Source: Neisseria brasiliensis | Lineage (GTDB): Bacteria > Pseudomonadota > Gammaproteobacteria > Burkholderiales > Neisseriaceae | Reading direction: 5' to 3' | DNA: 64,000 nt | Assembly (NCBI RefSeq): GCF_009671065.1 | Contig: NZ_CP046027.1 | Coordinates: forward strand, 1,674,001-1,738,000 | Shown here: positions 7,912 to 16,716 of the stretch, piece by piece | Position numbering within the stretch: position 1 is the stretch's first letter | How the letters are laid out: the number at the start of each line of letters is the position of its first letter | Made by a program: the position numbers and the translations under genes | Notes under the pieces: model-generated | What the model was told of the DNA's origin: nothing | Databases searched by the model: none | Seen by the model: only the letters and a program-made list of their open reading frames with translations

Positions 7912-8646
7912 ATGGCCACACACAATTCTACACATCAATTGAAAGCATTGTGTTCGACGTGTTCTTTGCGTGAACTTTGTTTGCCGGTTGGTTTGATGCC
8001 TAACGAATTTTCCCAGCTGGATGCCGTTATCCGTCAGAGCCGTCGTCTGAAAAAAGGCGAATATCTGTTCCGCGCCGGCGAACCGTTTACTTCTTTGTTT
8101 GCCATTCGTGCCGGTTTTTTCAAAACCACGGTGGCAAGCCAAGACGGACGCGACCAAGTGACCGGTTTCTTTATGTCGGGCGAATTGATCGGTATGGACG
8201 GCATTTGTTCGCATGTCCACAGCTGCGATGCCGTGGCCTTGGAAGACAGTGAAGTGTGTGAATTGCCGTTTGCCCACATGGAAGAGTTGGGACAAAACAT
8301 TCCAAGCCTGCAAACCCACTTTTTCCGCTTGATGAGCCGCGAAATCGTGCGTGATCAAGGCGTGATGCTGTTGTTGGGCAATATGCGTGCCGAAGAGCGT
8401 TTGGCCGCATTTTTGTTGAATTTATCGAATCGTTTGTATTCGCGCGGTTTTGCCGCCAATGATTTCATCCTGCGCATGTCGCGTGAAGAAATCGGCAGCT
8501 ATTTGGGTTTGAAGCTAGAAACCGTCAGCCGCACGTTGTCGAAATTCCATCACGAAGGTTTGATTGAAGTGGAACATAAACACATCAAGATTCTCGACTC
8601 GCAGGCCTTGAAAAAAATGGTATCCGGCTGCGCGCATGCTATGTAA
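7912..8646 (+). CDS. fnr: FNR-type oxygen-sensing transcription regulator
   Basis: A 244-residue CRP/FNR-family regulator that binds a [4Fe-4S] cluster and activates anaerobic genes when oxygen is low. Cluster ligands are C14, C17 and C23 (ALCSTCSLRELC) with C116 (EDSEVCELPF), matching E. coli FNR C20, C23, C29 and C122. A cyclic-nucleotide-binding-like beta roll follows, then the dimer helix and the helix-turn-helix REEIGSYLGLKLETVSRTLSKF, whose E..SR residues read TTGAT sites. Two target boxes lie in this window, at 7856 and 56121. Divergent from hemN. Confidence 0.96.
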   Translation: MATHNSTHQLKALCSTCSLRELCLPVGLMPNEFSQLDAVIRQSRRLKKGEYLFRAGEPFTSLFAIRAGFFKTTVASQDGRDQVTGFFMSGELIGMDGICSHVHSCDAVALEDSEVCELPFAHMEELGQNIPSLQTHFFRLMSREIVRDQGVMLLLGNMRAEERLAAFLLNLSNRLYSRGFAANDFILRMSREEIGSYLGLKLETVSRTLSKFHHEGLIEVEHKHIKILDSQALKKMVSGCAHAM

Positions 8647-8663
8647 GGGCTGAAAATGTCAAC

Positions 8664-8702
8664 AGGCCGTCTGAAGTTGTGTGTTTCAGACGGCCTTTTA
8701 TC
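8664..8702. terminator. DUS inverted-repeat terminator
   Basis: AGGCCGTCTGAAG / TTTCAGACGGCCTTTTAT between the convergent fnr and cysB genes. Confidence 0.75.
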
Positions 8703-8729
8703 TTTAGGGAAATAAACAAACGCGCTAAT

Positions 8730-9680
8730 TTAAATGGAGAAGTCCTCCATAATCGGTGTATACAAGATACGGTCGATATTTTCACGGTTTAAATGAGGTG
8801 CAAACATCTCGATAAAGTCATAAGTATAGCCGCGTAAATAAGTATCTGAACGGATAGCAATCCAAGTGGGTGACGGCTCAAACAAATGAGCCACATCAAT
8901 CAATTCCAAATCTTGATCGGCTTGCGGATCGTAAGCCATTTTTGCCATCAAGCCCGCGCCTAAGCCCAGTTTGACATACGTTTTTAGCACGTCGGTATCA
9001 GCAGCGGCTAGAGCCACTTCCGGCTGCTCCAGCTTGGCTTTGGTAAAAGCACGCGCGATGCTGCTGCTAGAATGGAAGGCGAATTCATAAGTAATTAACG
9101 GAAAGCTGGCCAAATCTTCAATGCTGAGCGGATTTCTGCAATCAAGTAAAGGATGGTTCTTAGGCACGATCACCGCATGATTCCAGTCGTAACAATTAAG
9201 TTTGCGCAATTCAGGATGGTCGTCGAGCTTTTCGGTAATAATGGCAATGTCGGCTTCACCGTTGCTGACCATCTGCGCAATAGCCGAAGGACTGCCTTGT
9301 TTGATGGTAAGATTAACTCTGGGATAACGCTTTACAAAATCAGCCACAATGTGCGGCAGGGCATAACGTGCCTGTGTATGGGTTGTGGCAATGGTGAGTG
9401 CGCCACTATCGTGGTCGGTAAACTCGCTGCCGATGTTTTTGATATTTTGCACATCACGCAAAATGCGCTCGGAAATTTCCAACACTGCTTTGCCCGGCTG
9501 GGAAACTGAAACCACGCGTTTACCGCTGCGGATAAAAATCTGAATGCCCAGCTCTTCTTCCAGTAATCGGATTTGTTTGGAAATACCCGGCTGGGAAGTA
9601 AACAGTGCGTCGGCTGCTTCGGAGACATTCAGATTATGGCGGTAAACTTCGAGTGCGTAGCGTAATTGTTGTAATTTCAT
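8730..9680 (-). CDS. cysB: LysR-type regulator CysB
   Basis: A 316-residue LysR-family regulator. Start chosen at MKLQQLRYALEVYRHNLNVSEAADALFTSQ, which is how CysB proteins begin; the frame runs 10 codons further upstream without support. N-terminal winged helix-turn-helix (about 1-60, TSQPGISKQIRLLEEELG), then the periplasmic-binding-like inducer domain with ATTHTQARYALP and the KQGSP segment, which in CysB belong to the inducer pocket. CysB activates sulfate uptake and cysteine genes with O-acetylserine-derived signals. No sulfur genes are adjacent. Confidence 0.92.
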   Translation of the reverse strand: MKLQQLRYALEVYRHNLNVSEAADALFTSQPGISKQIRLLEEELGIQIFIRSGKRVVSVSQPGKAVLEISERILRDVQNIKNIGSEFTDHDSGALTIATTHTQARYALPHIVADFVKRYPRVNLTIKQGSPSAIAQMVSNGEADIAIITEKLDDHPELRKLNCYDWNHAVIVPKNHPLLDCRNPLSIEDLASFPLITYEFAFHSSSSIARAFTKAKLEQPEVALAAADTDVLKTYVKLGLGAGLMAKMAYDPQADQDLELIDVAHLFEPSPTWIAIRSDTYLRGYTYDFIEMFAPHLNRENIDRILYTPIMEDFSI

Positions 9681-10123
9681 GGTATTTGAGTTGTGGATAT
9701 TGTGCGACAAATATGGCGTAATTTAGCATATTTTATTTAATTTTGTCGGCGTGAATCGGCTTTCTTTGGGAAGCTTTTGTTTTTTCAAGAAGTATCTAAA
9801 TTCTCCATCAGAAAGTTTTAAGAAGCCATCATCGCACTTTGAAATGGTTGTTGCTTTTGTACAACGATAGAGCAAACCTTATGGGGATTTATCCATAAAT
9901 AAATGACACAAGTTTGATTTTTCGGCATGATTGGTAGTCAGGAAGCAGGCAGTTTCATGATTGTTCAGAGGCATCGAGTATTGACAGTTTGCCCTCGGCT
10001 TCTTTATAGTGCAACCTGATATATCCGATTTGCCGCCATTTTATATGCTGCGGCCTGTATATTGGTAAAGTTGTGACGGTGTATTATGCATCCGTTGCAT
10101 AACAATTTTGATGAGGGAATAAA
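9681..10123. other. 443-bp intergenic region, cysB / rmpM
   Basis: AT-rich non-coding gap. Apart from the rmpM promoter near 9981-10010 I see no gene, DUS pair or RNA structure that I can support. The region next to cysB (9711-9760) is AT-rich and probably carries the cysB promoter. Confidence 0.5.
9981..10010 (+). promoter_or_regulatory. Strong sigma-70-type promoter of rmpM
   Basis: TTGACA (9981-9986) and TATAGT (10005-10010) separated by 18 bases. A perfect -35 is consistent with an abundant outer-membrane protein. It implies an untranslated leader of about 107 bases. Confidence 0.65.
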
Positions 10124-10867
10124 ATGACCAAACAGCTGAAATTAAGCGCATTGTTTGTTGCCTTGGTGGCTTCTGGCACCGCAATGGCAAGTGAAGCGCA
10201 TACCAAACACGGTTACACCGTAAGCAGCAAATCTCAAGAAGTCGTGCGCAACAACTACGGCGAATGCTGGAAAAACACCTACTTCGACAAAGCCACTCAA
10301 GGCCGTGTTGAGTGTGGCGATGCCGTTGCTAAAGTTGAAGAGCCAGAATATGCTGATGAAACTGTTTCATTGTCTGCTAAGACTTTGTTCAGCTTCGACA
10401 AAGATACTCTGCGTCCTGAAGCTCAAGAAAACCTGAATGCTTTGGCTCAGCGTCTGAGCAACACCAACGTACAAACCGTACGTGTTGAAGGTCACACCGA
10501 CTTTATGGGTTCTGAGCAATACAACCAAGCTCTGTCTGAGCGTCGTGCGAACACCGTGGCTAACTACTTGGTTAACCGTGGCGTACCTTCTAGCAAAATC
10601 TCTGCTGTAGGTCTGGGTGAATCTCAAACTCGTATGACTGCTACTTGTGAAGCTGAAGTGGCTAACCTGGGCAAAAAAGTTTCTAAAGCGAAACGTCGTG
10701 CTGCTCTGATTGCATGTATTGAGCCGGATCGTCGCGTTGACGTGAAAATCCGCAGCTTGGTAACTAAACAAGTTGCTCCTGGTACTGTGCAAGGCGAACG
10801 TCCAGCAGTAGATGATGGTTGGATTCCTTCTCCGCACAGCCGCGTACATGGTTACACCAAACCTTAA
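10124..10867 (+). CDS. rmpM: OmpA-family peptidoglycan-binding protein RmpM (class 4 protein)
   Basis: A 247-residue periplasmic protein with a signal peptide (cleavage likely after AMA, about residue 22). The first part (23-80) is the short N-terminal arm that in RmpM contacts porin trimers; residues about 84-215 are an OmpA C-terminal domain with the peptidoglycan-binding stretch VEGHTDFMGSEQYNQALSER and the Cys pair typical of the family. There is no beta-barrel, unlike E. coli OmpA. RmpM anchors porins and TonB receptors to the wall. Strong promoter upstream, strong terminator downstream: a single-gene unit. Codon use is richer in GCT, CGT and TCT than in neighbours, fitting high expression. 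Confidence 0.94.
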   Translation: MTKQLKLSALFVALVASGTAMASEAHTKHGYTVSSKSQEVVRNNYGECWKNTYFDKATQGRVECGDAVAKVEEPEYADETVSLSAKTLFSFDKDTLRPEAQENLNALAQRLSNTNVQTVRVEGHTDFMGSEQYNQALSERRANTVANYLVNRGVPSSKISAVGLGESQTRMTATCEAEVANLGKKVSKAKRRAALIACIEPDRRVDVKIRSLVTKQVAPGTVQGERPAVDDGWIPSPHSRVHGYTKP

Positions 10868-10878
10868 GTAGGCTGATT

Positions 10879-10906
10879 AAAAACCCCGCGCTAGCGGGGT
10901 TTTTTG
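10879..10906 (+). terminator. Intrinsic terminator of rmpM
   Basis: ACCCCGC and GCGGGGT arms with a short CTA-type loop, flanked by A and T runs; a classical GC-rich terminator, not DUS-derived. Confidence 0.9.
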
Positions 10907-11150
10907 TTTGCAATATTTTGGATAGGTAGATCATCAAACTTAATTTAATAAGGGAACAGGATTAACTGTCGGCATATTGAATTTATCATTAAGCATATGA
11001 TTTAAATTGAATTTTCTGATAAATACAGATGCTTGATTTTACGTTAAAATAATGTTATATCAATTAAGTAGTTTAATTATTTACATAAAAACAAATTTTA
11101 CTAGTATTGTTTTTCTTCTTGTAAATGTGGTTTAATTTTCAGGACTTTAA

Positions 11151-12116
11151 ATGACAGAGTTTGATTTTATTCGAAAATATCTGCAGAACCAGCAGCAAGA
11201 CCATCAGGTGGTGTTGGGGATTGGTGATGATGCTGCCATTATCCGCCCGCAAGCCGAATATGATTTATGTTTTAGTGCGGATATGCTTCTAAAAAATAGG
11301 CATTTTTTTGAAAATGTTGCACCTGAGGATTTGGCATGGAAAGTGCTGGCGGTTAATCTCTCTGATATGGCGGCTATGGGTGCTCAACCCAGATGGGCTT
11401 TGTTGAGTGCAGGCTTGCCTGAATTGAATGAAGATTGGTTGCGTCGTTTTTGCAACAGTCTTTTTGATTTGGCGCAACGCTTCGGCGTGACTTTAATCGG
11501 CGGAGATACCACGCGTGGTGACTTGGTTTTTAATGTCACTATTGTGGGGGAGTTGCCGCAAGGAAAATCTCTGCGACGTGATGCTGCACAAGTTGGTGAT
11601 GATATTTGGGTTTCCGGAAAGATTGGTTTGGCCGCATCGGCTTTAAATTGCTTGTTGAAACAATGTGATTTACCTTCGGAAGTTTTTCAGCTGTGTGAAG
11701 CGGAATTATTAAGGCCTATGCCGCGTGTGCGATTGGGACAGGCAATATTGAATTTTGCACATGCAGCACAAGATGTTTCAGATGGCTTGGCACAAGATAT
11801 CGACCATATTTTGACAGCATCGAATGTTGGTGCAGAAATTTGGGCGGATGAAATACCGACTTTGCCGCAATTAAAAAAAGTATTGCCACGCAAAGAATGG
11901 CTGCAATACACTTTAGCCGGCGGGGATGATTATGAATTGGTGTTTACTGCACCAAAAAATTGTCGCGAAGCGCTATTGATCGCTGCGCAAAACAGCAATA
12001 CACCGATTACGTGCATCGGTAAAATTACCGATTCAGGATGTCTACAGGTGATAAACTCAATGGCAGACCGTATGGAAATTGCATTAACTTCTTTAGGATT
12101 TGATCATTTTGGCTGA
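11151..12116 (+). CDS. thiL: Thiamine-monophosphate kinase
   Basis: A 321-residue kinase of the AIR synthase/PurM fold that phosphorylates thiamine monophosphate to the active cofactor thiamine diphosphate. N-terminal EFDFIRKY, then VLGIGDDAAI with the Asp pair that binds magnesium; SADMLLKNRHF, NLSDMAAMGA and LIGGDTTRGD are all conserved blocks. It overlaps pgpA by 17 bases, so the two are probably translationally coupled. It is AT-richer than nearby genes. No TPP riboswitch is visible upstream. Confidence 0.95.
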   Translation: MTEFDFIRKYLQNQQQDHQVVLGIGDDAAIIRPQAEYDLCFSADMLLKNRHFFENVAPEDLAWKVLAVNLSDMAAMGAQPRWALLSAGLPELNEDWLRRFCNSLFDLAQRFGVTLIGGDTTRGDLVFNVTIVGELPQGKSLRRDAAQVGDDIWVSGKIGLAASALNCLLKQCDLPSEVFQLCEAELLRPMPRVRLGQAILNFAHAAQDVSDGLAQDIDHILTASNVGAEIWADEIPTLPQLKKVLPRKEWLQYTLAGGDDYELVFTAPKNCREALLIAAQNSNTPITCIGKITDSGCLQVINSMADRMEIALTSLGFDHFG

Positions 12117-12597
12117 TTTTAAACCAACGTTTTCATGGCTGAAACAAAAGCCGATATGCTTGCTCGCATTCGGTTTCGGTAGTGGTTTGGCACCGGTTGC
12201 ACCGGGCACATTCGGCACACTTCCGGCCTTACCGATTGCGTTTATGCTGTCTTTGCTTGGCATTACCGGCTGGTGGCTGGCATTGGTTTGCGTGGGTCTG
12301 TTTGTATGGGGCATTCAGATTTGCAATCATGCTGAAAAAGAATTGGGCATTCAGGATTACGGCGGCATAGTGTGGGACGAAATCGTCGCCATGCTGCTGA
12401 TTTTGGCATTTGTGCCGTTTAAATGGCATTGGTGGTTAGCTGCATTCATTGTGTTCCGCTTTTTTGATGCCGTTAAACCATGGCCGATTAAATGGGTTGA
12501 TGCACGCGTACATGGCGGCTTGGGTATCATGCTAGACGATATCATCGCGGCATTCATGACTTTGATTGTTTTGAATATTGCGGCGTGGATTGTGTAA
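12100..12597 (+). CDS. pgpA: Phosphatidylglycerophosphatase A
   Basis: A 165-residue (or 162-residue) inner-membrane phosphatase that removes phosphate from phosphatidylglycerophosphate in phospholipid synthesis. Several membrane helices; FGSGLAPVAPGTFGTLPALP and YGGIVWDEIVAMLL are the PgpA signatures, with the conserved DD in GIMLDDIIAA. Both possible starts are TTG codons inside the thiL end (12100 or 12109); the second, giving MADFKPTFSW, has AGGA at a better distance. The gene order thiL-pgpA is common in proteobacteria. Confidence 0.93.
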   Translation: MIILADFKPTFSWLKQKPICLLAFGFGSGLAPVAPGTFGTLPALPIAFMLSLLGITGWWLALVCVGLFVWGIQICNHAEKELGIQDYGGIVWDEIVAMLLILAFVPFKWHWWLAAFIVFRFFDAVKPWPIKWVDARVHGGLGIMLDDIIAAFMTLIVLNIAAWIV

Positions 12598-12704
12598 GCA
12601 ATCCGACATTTTGACCGGAAGCATATCTCGGCAAAATGCAAGTCATCTGATGATGGCTCTTTATAAAACTCACTAAAAAAATATTACCATACGGGGTAAA
12701 CAAC

Positions 12705-13073
12705 ATGAATCAAATTGAAATTAATGTACAGTCACGCTATGTGGCTGGGCAAAGCGACGTCTATCGCGACCGTTACGCCTTTAATTATGTGATTACCATC
12801 TTTAATCGTAGCGATGAGGTGGTTACCTTGCGCCAGCGCTTTTGGGAAATCACCGATGGCCATGGTGAAACCGAATCGGTCGGCCATCCGGGCTTAGTTG
12901 AAGAGCAGCCGGTTTTGTATCCGGGCGAAGAATACGAATACAACAGCGGTTCGCAAATCAGCACACCTTGGGGCAGCATTGAAGGGGCGTATGAATTTGA
13001 AAACAGCATCGGCAAGCGCTTTATTGTCGGTGTACCGAAATTGGATTTTAAAGCAGGCTTTACCTTGCAATAA
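12705..13073 (+). CDS. apaG: ApaG domain protein
   Basis: A 122-residue protein consisting of a single ApaG immunoglobulin-like beta-sandwich: YVITIFNRSDEVVTLRQRFWEITDGHG, then YPGEEYEYNSGSQISTPWGSIEGAYEF. Family members are linked to Co2+/Mg2+ resistance in Salmonella, but the biochemical role is not settled. The ATG follows a modest site (ACGGGGTAAACAAC). Monocistronic, ended by a DUS hairpin of the AT type. Confidence 0.93.
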   Translation: MNQIEINVQSRYVAGQSDVYRDRYAFNYVITIFNRSDEVVTLRQRFWEITDGHGETESVGHPGLVEEQPVLYPGEEYEYNSGSQISTPWGSIEGAYEFENSIGKRFIVGVPKLDFKAGFTLQ

Positions 13074-13084
13074 TTAACATTGAA

Positions 13085-13119
13085 ATGCCGTCTGAACGTG
13101 GTTTCAGGCGGCATTTTTT
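13085..13119. terminator. AT-type DUS hairpin after apaG
   Basis: ATGCCGTCTGAAC / GTTTCAGGCGGCATTTTTT: the left arm is the exact meningococcal 12-mer, the right arm has one change (CAGGCGG). The T run supports termination. Confidence 0.7.
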
Positions 13120-13341
13120 GATAAATTGTTGCGTATTTCAACATTATTTTCTAAATTATTTTGGAAAATTGCTAAAAATCATCATGATTTTGGTATTTTA
13201 TTTTTAATTTTAAAATAAAGGTTTAGCTGAGTAAAAGCCCAAATCATTCCTGATTTACGACATAAATTGTGTACATAACATTGCAAAAGTTAACGCTTTA
13301 TGCTGAAATAAATCCATCTTAACAAAAATGACAGAGGAGAA

Positions 13342-14724
13342 ATGCTGATGGAGGCATTGAAATCATTATTCGACGTGATCAGTGGATGGGTCTGGGGGCC
13401 GATTATGCTGGTGTTGCTGGTTGGCACCGGCGTAGTGCTGACCGTTATGCTCAAAGGCTTGCAATTCAGCATGCTCGGCTATGCCTTAAAACAAGCGTTC
13501 CGACCGCATCCTAAAAAAGACGGCCAAGACCATGACGGCGATATTTCCCATTTCGGCGCACTGATGACTGCTTTGTCTGCCACCATCGGTACCGGTAATA
13601 TCGCCGGTGTAGCAACCGCGGTGGTAATGGGGGGTCCGGGTGCAGTATTCTGGATGTGGATTACCGCCATTTTCGGTATGGCCACCAAATATGGCGAAGG
13701 CGTGCTGGCGGTGAAATACCGTGTGCAGAACAAAAAAGGCGAAATGTCCGGCGGCCCGATGTATTACATCGAAAAAGGTTTGGGCAGCAAATGGAAATGG
13801 ATGGCGTATGCTTTTGCGTTGTTCGGCACGTTCGCTTCGTTCGGTATTGGTAGCTCGGTGCAGTCAAACTCAGTGGCGCAAGCCGTGCAAACCAGCTTTA
13901 ATATCACACCTAGCCTGACCGGCGCGGTATTGACCTTGTTGACCGCGATTGTGGTATTGGGCGGTATTCGCGGTATTGCCAAAGCGGCTTCGGTGATTGT
14001 GCCGGTGATGGCGGTATTGTATATGTTGGGTGGTTTGTTGATCATCCTGATGCATTTGGACATGGTTGCACCGGCAGTCAGCCTGATTTTGCGTGACGCG
14101 TTTACTGGTGAAGCAGTGGCCGGTGGTGCACTCGGCATGGTGATTCGCTACGGCGTGGCACGTGGTGTATTCTCGAATGAAGCCGGTATGGGTTCGGCTC
14201 CGATTGCGGCGGCTGCGGCCAAAACCGACCACCCTGTGCGCCAAGCATTGGTGTCAATGACCGGCACATTCTTGGATACCATCGTGGTGTGTTCGATTAC
14301 CGGTATCGTGTTGGTAATGGGCTTAATGGGCGCAGGTGGTGAATTCGTGAAACCGGAATTGAGCGGCGCTGCCTTGACTACCGTGACCTTCCAGCAATTG
14401 CTGCCGGGCGTGGGTGGTTGGATTGTGACCATCGGTTTGATTTTCTTCGCCTACTCAACCATTTTGGGCTGGTGTTACTACGGTGAAAAATGCGCGACTT
14501 ATGTATTCGGCGACGGCTTTGCCAATATCTACCGCGTGTTCTATGTCGCTACTGTTATGCTCGGCACCGTATTGAGCTTGGATTTGGTTTGGTTGGCTGC
14601 CGACACTTTCAACGGCTTGATGGCGATTCCAAACTTGATTGCCTTGCTGTTGTTGGCTAAAGTGATTGTCAGCGAAACCCGCGACTTTAAGCAAAAAGTG
14701 AAAAGTGGTGAGTTGCCACACTGA
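13342..14724 (+). CDS. Alanine/glycine:sodium symporter (AGCS family)
   Basis: A 460-residue inner-membrane transporter with about 10-11 hydrophobic segments. The region SATIGTGNIAGVATAVVMGGPGAVFWMW is the AGCS signature; KYGEGVLAVKYR, GMVIRYGVARGVFSNEAGMGSAPIAAAAAKTDHP are further conserved blocks. These proteins take up alanine or glycine with sodium ions. AGAGGAGAA sits before the ATG at 13342. Monocistronic, with a DUS terminator behind. Confidence 0.94.
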   Translation: MLMEALKSLFDVISGWVWGPIMLVLLVGTGVVLTVMLKGLQFSMLGYALKQAFRPHPKKDGQDHDGDISHFGALMTALSATIGTGNIAGVATAVVMGGPGAVFWMWITAIFGMATKYGEGVLAVKYRVQNKKGEMSGGPMYYIEKGLGSKWKWMAYAFALFGTFASFGIGSSVQSNSVAQAVQTSFNITPSLTGAVLTLLTAIVVLGGIRGIAKAASVIVPVMAVLYMLGGLLIILMHLDMVAPAVSLILRDAFTGEAVAGGALGMVIRYGVARGVFSNEAGMGSAPIAAAAAKTDHPVRQALVSMTGTFLDTIVVCSITGIVLVMGLMGAGGEFVKPELSGAALTTVTFQQLLPGVGGWIVTIGLIFFAYSTILGWCYYGEKCATYVFGDGFANIYRVFYVATVMLGTVLSLDLVWLAADTFNGLMAIPNLIALLLLAKVIVSETRDFKQKVKSGELPH

Positions 14725-14738
14725 TTAAGGTGATGGAT

Positions 14739-14779
14739 AAAAGGCCGTCTGAAACGGAAATGTTTCAGACGGCTTTTTG
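14739..14779. terminator. DUS inverted-repeat terminator
   Basis: AAGGCCGTCTGAAAC / GTTTCAGACGGCTTTTTG after the symporter gene. Confidence 0.75.
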
Positions 14780-14800
14780 TTGCGCTTGATATGCAAAAGC

Positions 14801-14836
14801 AAGGCCGTATGAAAACCAATCATTCAGACGGCCTGA
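14801..14836. terminator. Degenerate DUS inverted repeat after cytX
   Basis: AAGGCCGTATGAAA / TTCAGACGGCCTG; one arm has C to A. Reads as the minus-strand terminator of cytX. Confidence 0.55.
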
Positions 14837-14853
14837 ATACATGCTTAATTTCG

Positions 14854-16053
14854 TTATTTCGCCGTCACACCCACGCGCACATCAATCAATTTGCGCACAA
14901 TAATCGTCACCACAAAAATCACCGCCATCACCGGAAACGTAATACCCAGCGGTGTTTCGCCAGTTAAGAAATTGCGATACAGCAGGAAACCGGCTAGCCA
15001 CAAGCTTAAACCGACAAAATCAAATTCGTGCTTTGACGCGTCGTGTTTGAGCACAAAATAGTCGGCAATCAAAATCGCCACCATTGGTGCGAACACCGAG
15101 CCAATCATCAGCAAAAAGCTTTCAAACTGGGTGACAGGCAGGGTGATTGCTAAGATAGCGCCGATGATGGTCACGACCGCGCCGACGTGGATTTCATTGG
15201 CTTTGCTGAAAATGGTTTTGCTGCTCACGCCGGCGGAATAAGCATCTAAATAAGTGGTGGTCACGGTGGATAAAATCACCACCAACACGCCGCCGATGCC
15301 GATACCGGCCATCAGGAAAATCTTGGCAATATCTGATTCCTGTAAAAACAATACCGCGCCCAAGCCCAATAAATACATCCATGTGCTGGTGATAAAATAA
15401 GCCAAAGTCGCAGCAATGGTGGCGGCTTTCGGTTTGGCGGCGCGGCGGGTGTAGTCGGCTACTAAAGGCAGCCAAGACAAAGGCATCACAGCAGAAAGCT
15501 CGACTGCCAAGCCGAATGACATTTGCCCTTCAACCGTTTGCATGCCGCCGGTGTTGCCGAATACGCGCACGCTCAGCCATATGGTTACCAACAGCATCAT
15601 GCCTAGTGAGATTTTTTTCAGCAGACCCACATCGCTGCCGCCGCGGTAAAGCCAGCCGACAATCATCAGGCCAACGATAATGCCCCAAACTGCTTGCGAG
15701 CCGAAGCCCCACAGCGAATCGCTCAACGCCGCCGCAATTTGCGCGCCGGTGTAGATCATAATCGCCGTCCAGCCGATGAGTTGCAACACGTTGGCGCTGG
15801 AAAACAAGACCGAACCGCGTATGCCGAACGAGCGTTGCACTGTTTCCATCGCGCTTTTGCCGGTTTGCGCACCGATTAATGCCGCGCAGAAAAATAACGC
15901 GCAGCCGATGATGTGGCCGAGAATGACTGCCTGCACACCGCGTTCCCAACCCAAAGGCGCGAGAAATGTGCCGGTGAGGATTTCGCTCAGAGAAACTGCC
16001 GCGCCAAACCAAATCAGGCCGCTGGCGGCGGTGGAAAGTTTGTTTGATGTCAT
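14854..16053 (-). CDS. cytX: NCS1-family transporter, putative hydroxymethylpyrimidine permease CytX
   Basis: A 399-residue permease with about 12 hydrophobic segments. Start set at MTSNKLSTAASGLIWFGAAVSLSEILTG; the frame extends 27 codons further but with atypical sequence. The N-terminal block SEILTGTFLAPLGWERGVQAVILGH and GIRGSVLFSSANVLQLIGWTAIMI distinguish CytX from cytosine permease CodB. CytX is thought to import the thiamine precursor hydroxymethylpyrimidine; substrate is a family inference. thiL lies 4 kb away; no thiamine riboswitch is seen upstream. Confidence 0.85.
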   Translation of the reverse strand: MTSNKLSTAASGLIWFGAAVSLSEILTGTFLAPLGWERGVQAVILGHIIGCALFFCAALIGAQTGKSAMETVQRSFGIRGSVLFSSANVLQLIGWTAIMIYTGAQIAAALSDSLWGFGSQAVWGIIVGLMIVGWLYRGGSDVGLLKKISLGMMLLVTIWLSVRVFGNTGGMQTVEGQMSFGLAVELSAVMPLSWLPLVADYTRRAAKPKAATIAATLAYFITSTWMYLLGLGAVLFLQESDIAKIFLMAGIGIGGVLVVILSTVTTTYLDAYSAGVSSKTIFSKANEIHVGAVVTIIGAILAITLPVTQFESFLLMIGSVFAPMVAILIADYFVLKHDASKHEFDFVGLSLWLAGFLLYRNFLTGETPLGITFPVMAVIFVVTIIVRKLIDVRVGVTAK

Positions 16054-16160
16054 GATGAATCCCGCAAGGATAGCTGATAACAAGCGGATTATAAGGCTTG
16101 GGAATAGGAATGAACAGCCGCAAGCGCTAATCAAAACGGCGTTTTAGGGAGAGATTAAAG

Positions 16161-16200
16161 GTTTCAGACGGCCAAACAGAATAGTCAGGCCGTCTGAAAC
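16161..16200. terminator. DUS inverted repeat
   Basis: GTTTCAGACGGCC / GGCCGTCTGAAAC between the DUF2288 gene and cytX, both on the minus strand. A further single DUS lies at 16243-16254, over the DUF2288 stop. Confidence 0.65.
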
Positions 16201-16243
16201 ATAAATTGAGTTAATGAAACCAAAAAACGAAAAGCCGATACGT

Positions 16244-16546
16244 TCAGACGGCCTCAACCACAGGTTGAACCAACACCCACGGCGCGACCACCACTGCCCA
16301 TATTTCCTGATTGTCGGCATAAAACGCACGCGCTTGGTCTTCGCTGACTACGCCGAATTTGCCGGCTGCCATCAAAGGCTGCAATTTGGCGGTGGCATCG
16401 TCGGCAACGTAGCGGGCGATTTCAATCAAATCCAAATCGGATGCTACATACACCGCTGCGCCACGGGCGAAATGGGGTTGTAATTCTGCCCACGCGATAC
16501 GGGCGGTTTCGGTGTTTAATTTTTCGTTGAGTAAGGGGGCGGACAT
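16244..16546 (-). CDS. DUF2288 family protein
   Basis: A 100-residue protein with no signal peptide or membrane segment. Sequence such as IAWAELQPHFARGAAVYVASDLDLIEIARYVADDATAKLQPLMAAGKFGVVSEDQA matches the DUF2288 pattern known across beta- and gammaproteobacteria. Function unknown. Its last codons overlap a DUS (TTCAGACGGCCTC at 16243), so the stop region also serves as an uptake signal. It is divergent from the zinc operon and may share that intergenic region. Confidence 0.85.
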   Translation of the reverse strand: MSAPLLNEKLNTETARIAWAELQPHFARGAAVYVASDLDLIEIARYVADDATAKLQPLMAAGKFGVVSEDQARAFYADNQEIWAVVVAPWVLVQPVVEAV

Positions 16547-16636
16547 GATGTGTGCTTTCGGGTGTGTATGGAGAAAGGGCGTATTTTAACCCAAATCATG
16601 TAGTGATTTGTAGCTGGAGAATCGGATTTACAAGCA

Positions 16637-16657
16637 TAATGTTATACAGTATCATTA
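16637..16657. promoter_or_regulatory. Zur-like operator of the zinc operon
   Basis: A 21-base near-palindrome: TAATGTTATA, CAG, then TATCATTA, similar to the Zur consensus (GTTATA..TATAAC core). It lies about 60 bases ahead of the small gene that opens the znu operon. Zinc-bound Zur would shut off transcription. The same site may also affect the divergent DUF2288 gene. Confidence 0.6.
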
Positions 16658-16672
16658 ACAACTTTCTATTTA

Positions 16673-16702
16673 TTCAGACGGCCTGTCAGAGGCCGTCTGA
16701 AA
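16673..16702. terminator. DUS inverted repeat inside the znu leader
   Basis: TTCAGACGGCCT / AGGCCGTCTGAA with a 5-base loop, only about 15 bases before the small gene's ATG and downstream of the Zur-like site. No T run follows, so strong termination is unlikely; it may lower expression or simply be an uptake site. Confidence 0.6.
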
Positions 16703-16716
16703 ACATTGGGTTGACC

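Noticed and set aside
12100..12116. Overlap of thiL and pgpA as something unusual
   Set aside because: Short overlaps of co-transcribed genes are ordinary translational coupling.
13074..13341. Glycine riboswitch before the alanine/glycine symporter
   Set aside because: Only AT-rich sequence and a DUS hairpin; no conserved riboswitch core seen.
13629..13634. G6 tract in the alanine symporter gene as a switching tract
   Set aside because: It encodes the conserved MGGPGA motif of the family and is too short to be a convincing slippage site.
15530..16123. Arg/His-rich minus-strand frame inside cytX
   Set aside because: Alternate frame of cytX without hydrophobic or domain features.
16054..16243. 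TPP riboswitch upstream of cytX
   Set aside because: The conserved CUGAGA and GAUAAUGCCAGC-type segments were looked for on the minus strand and not found.
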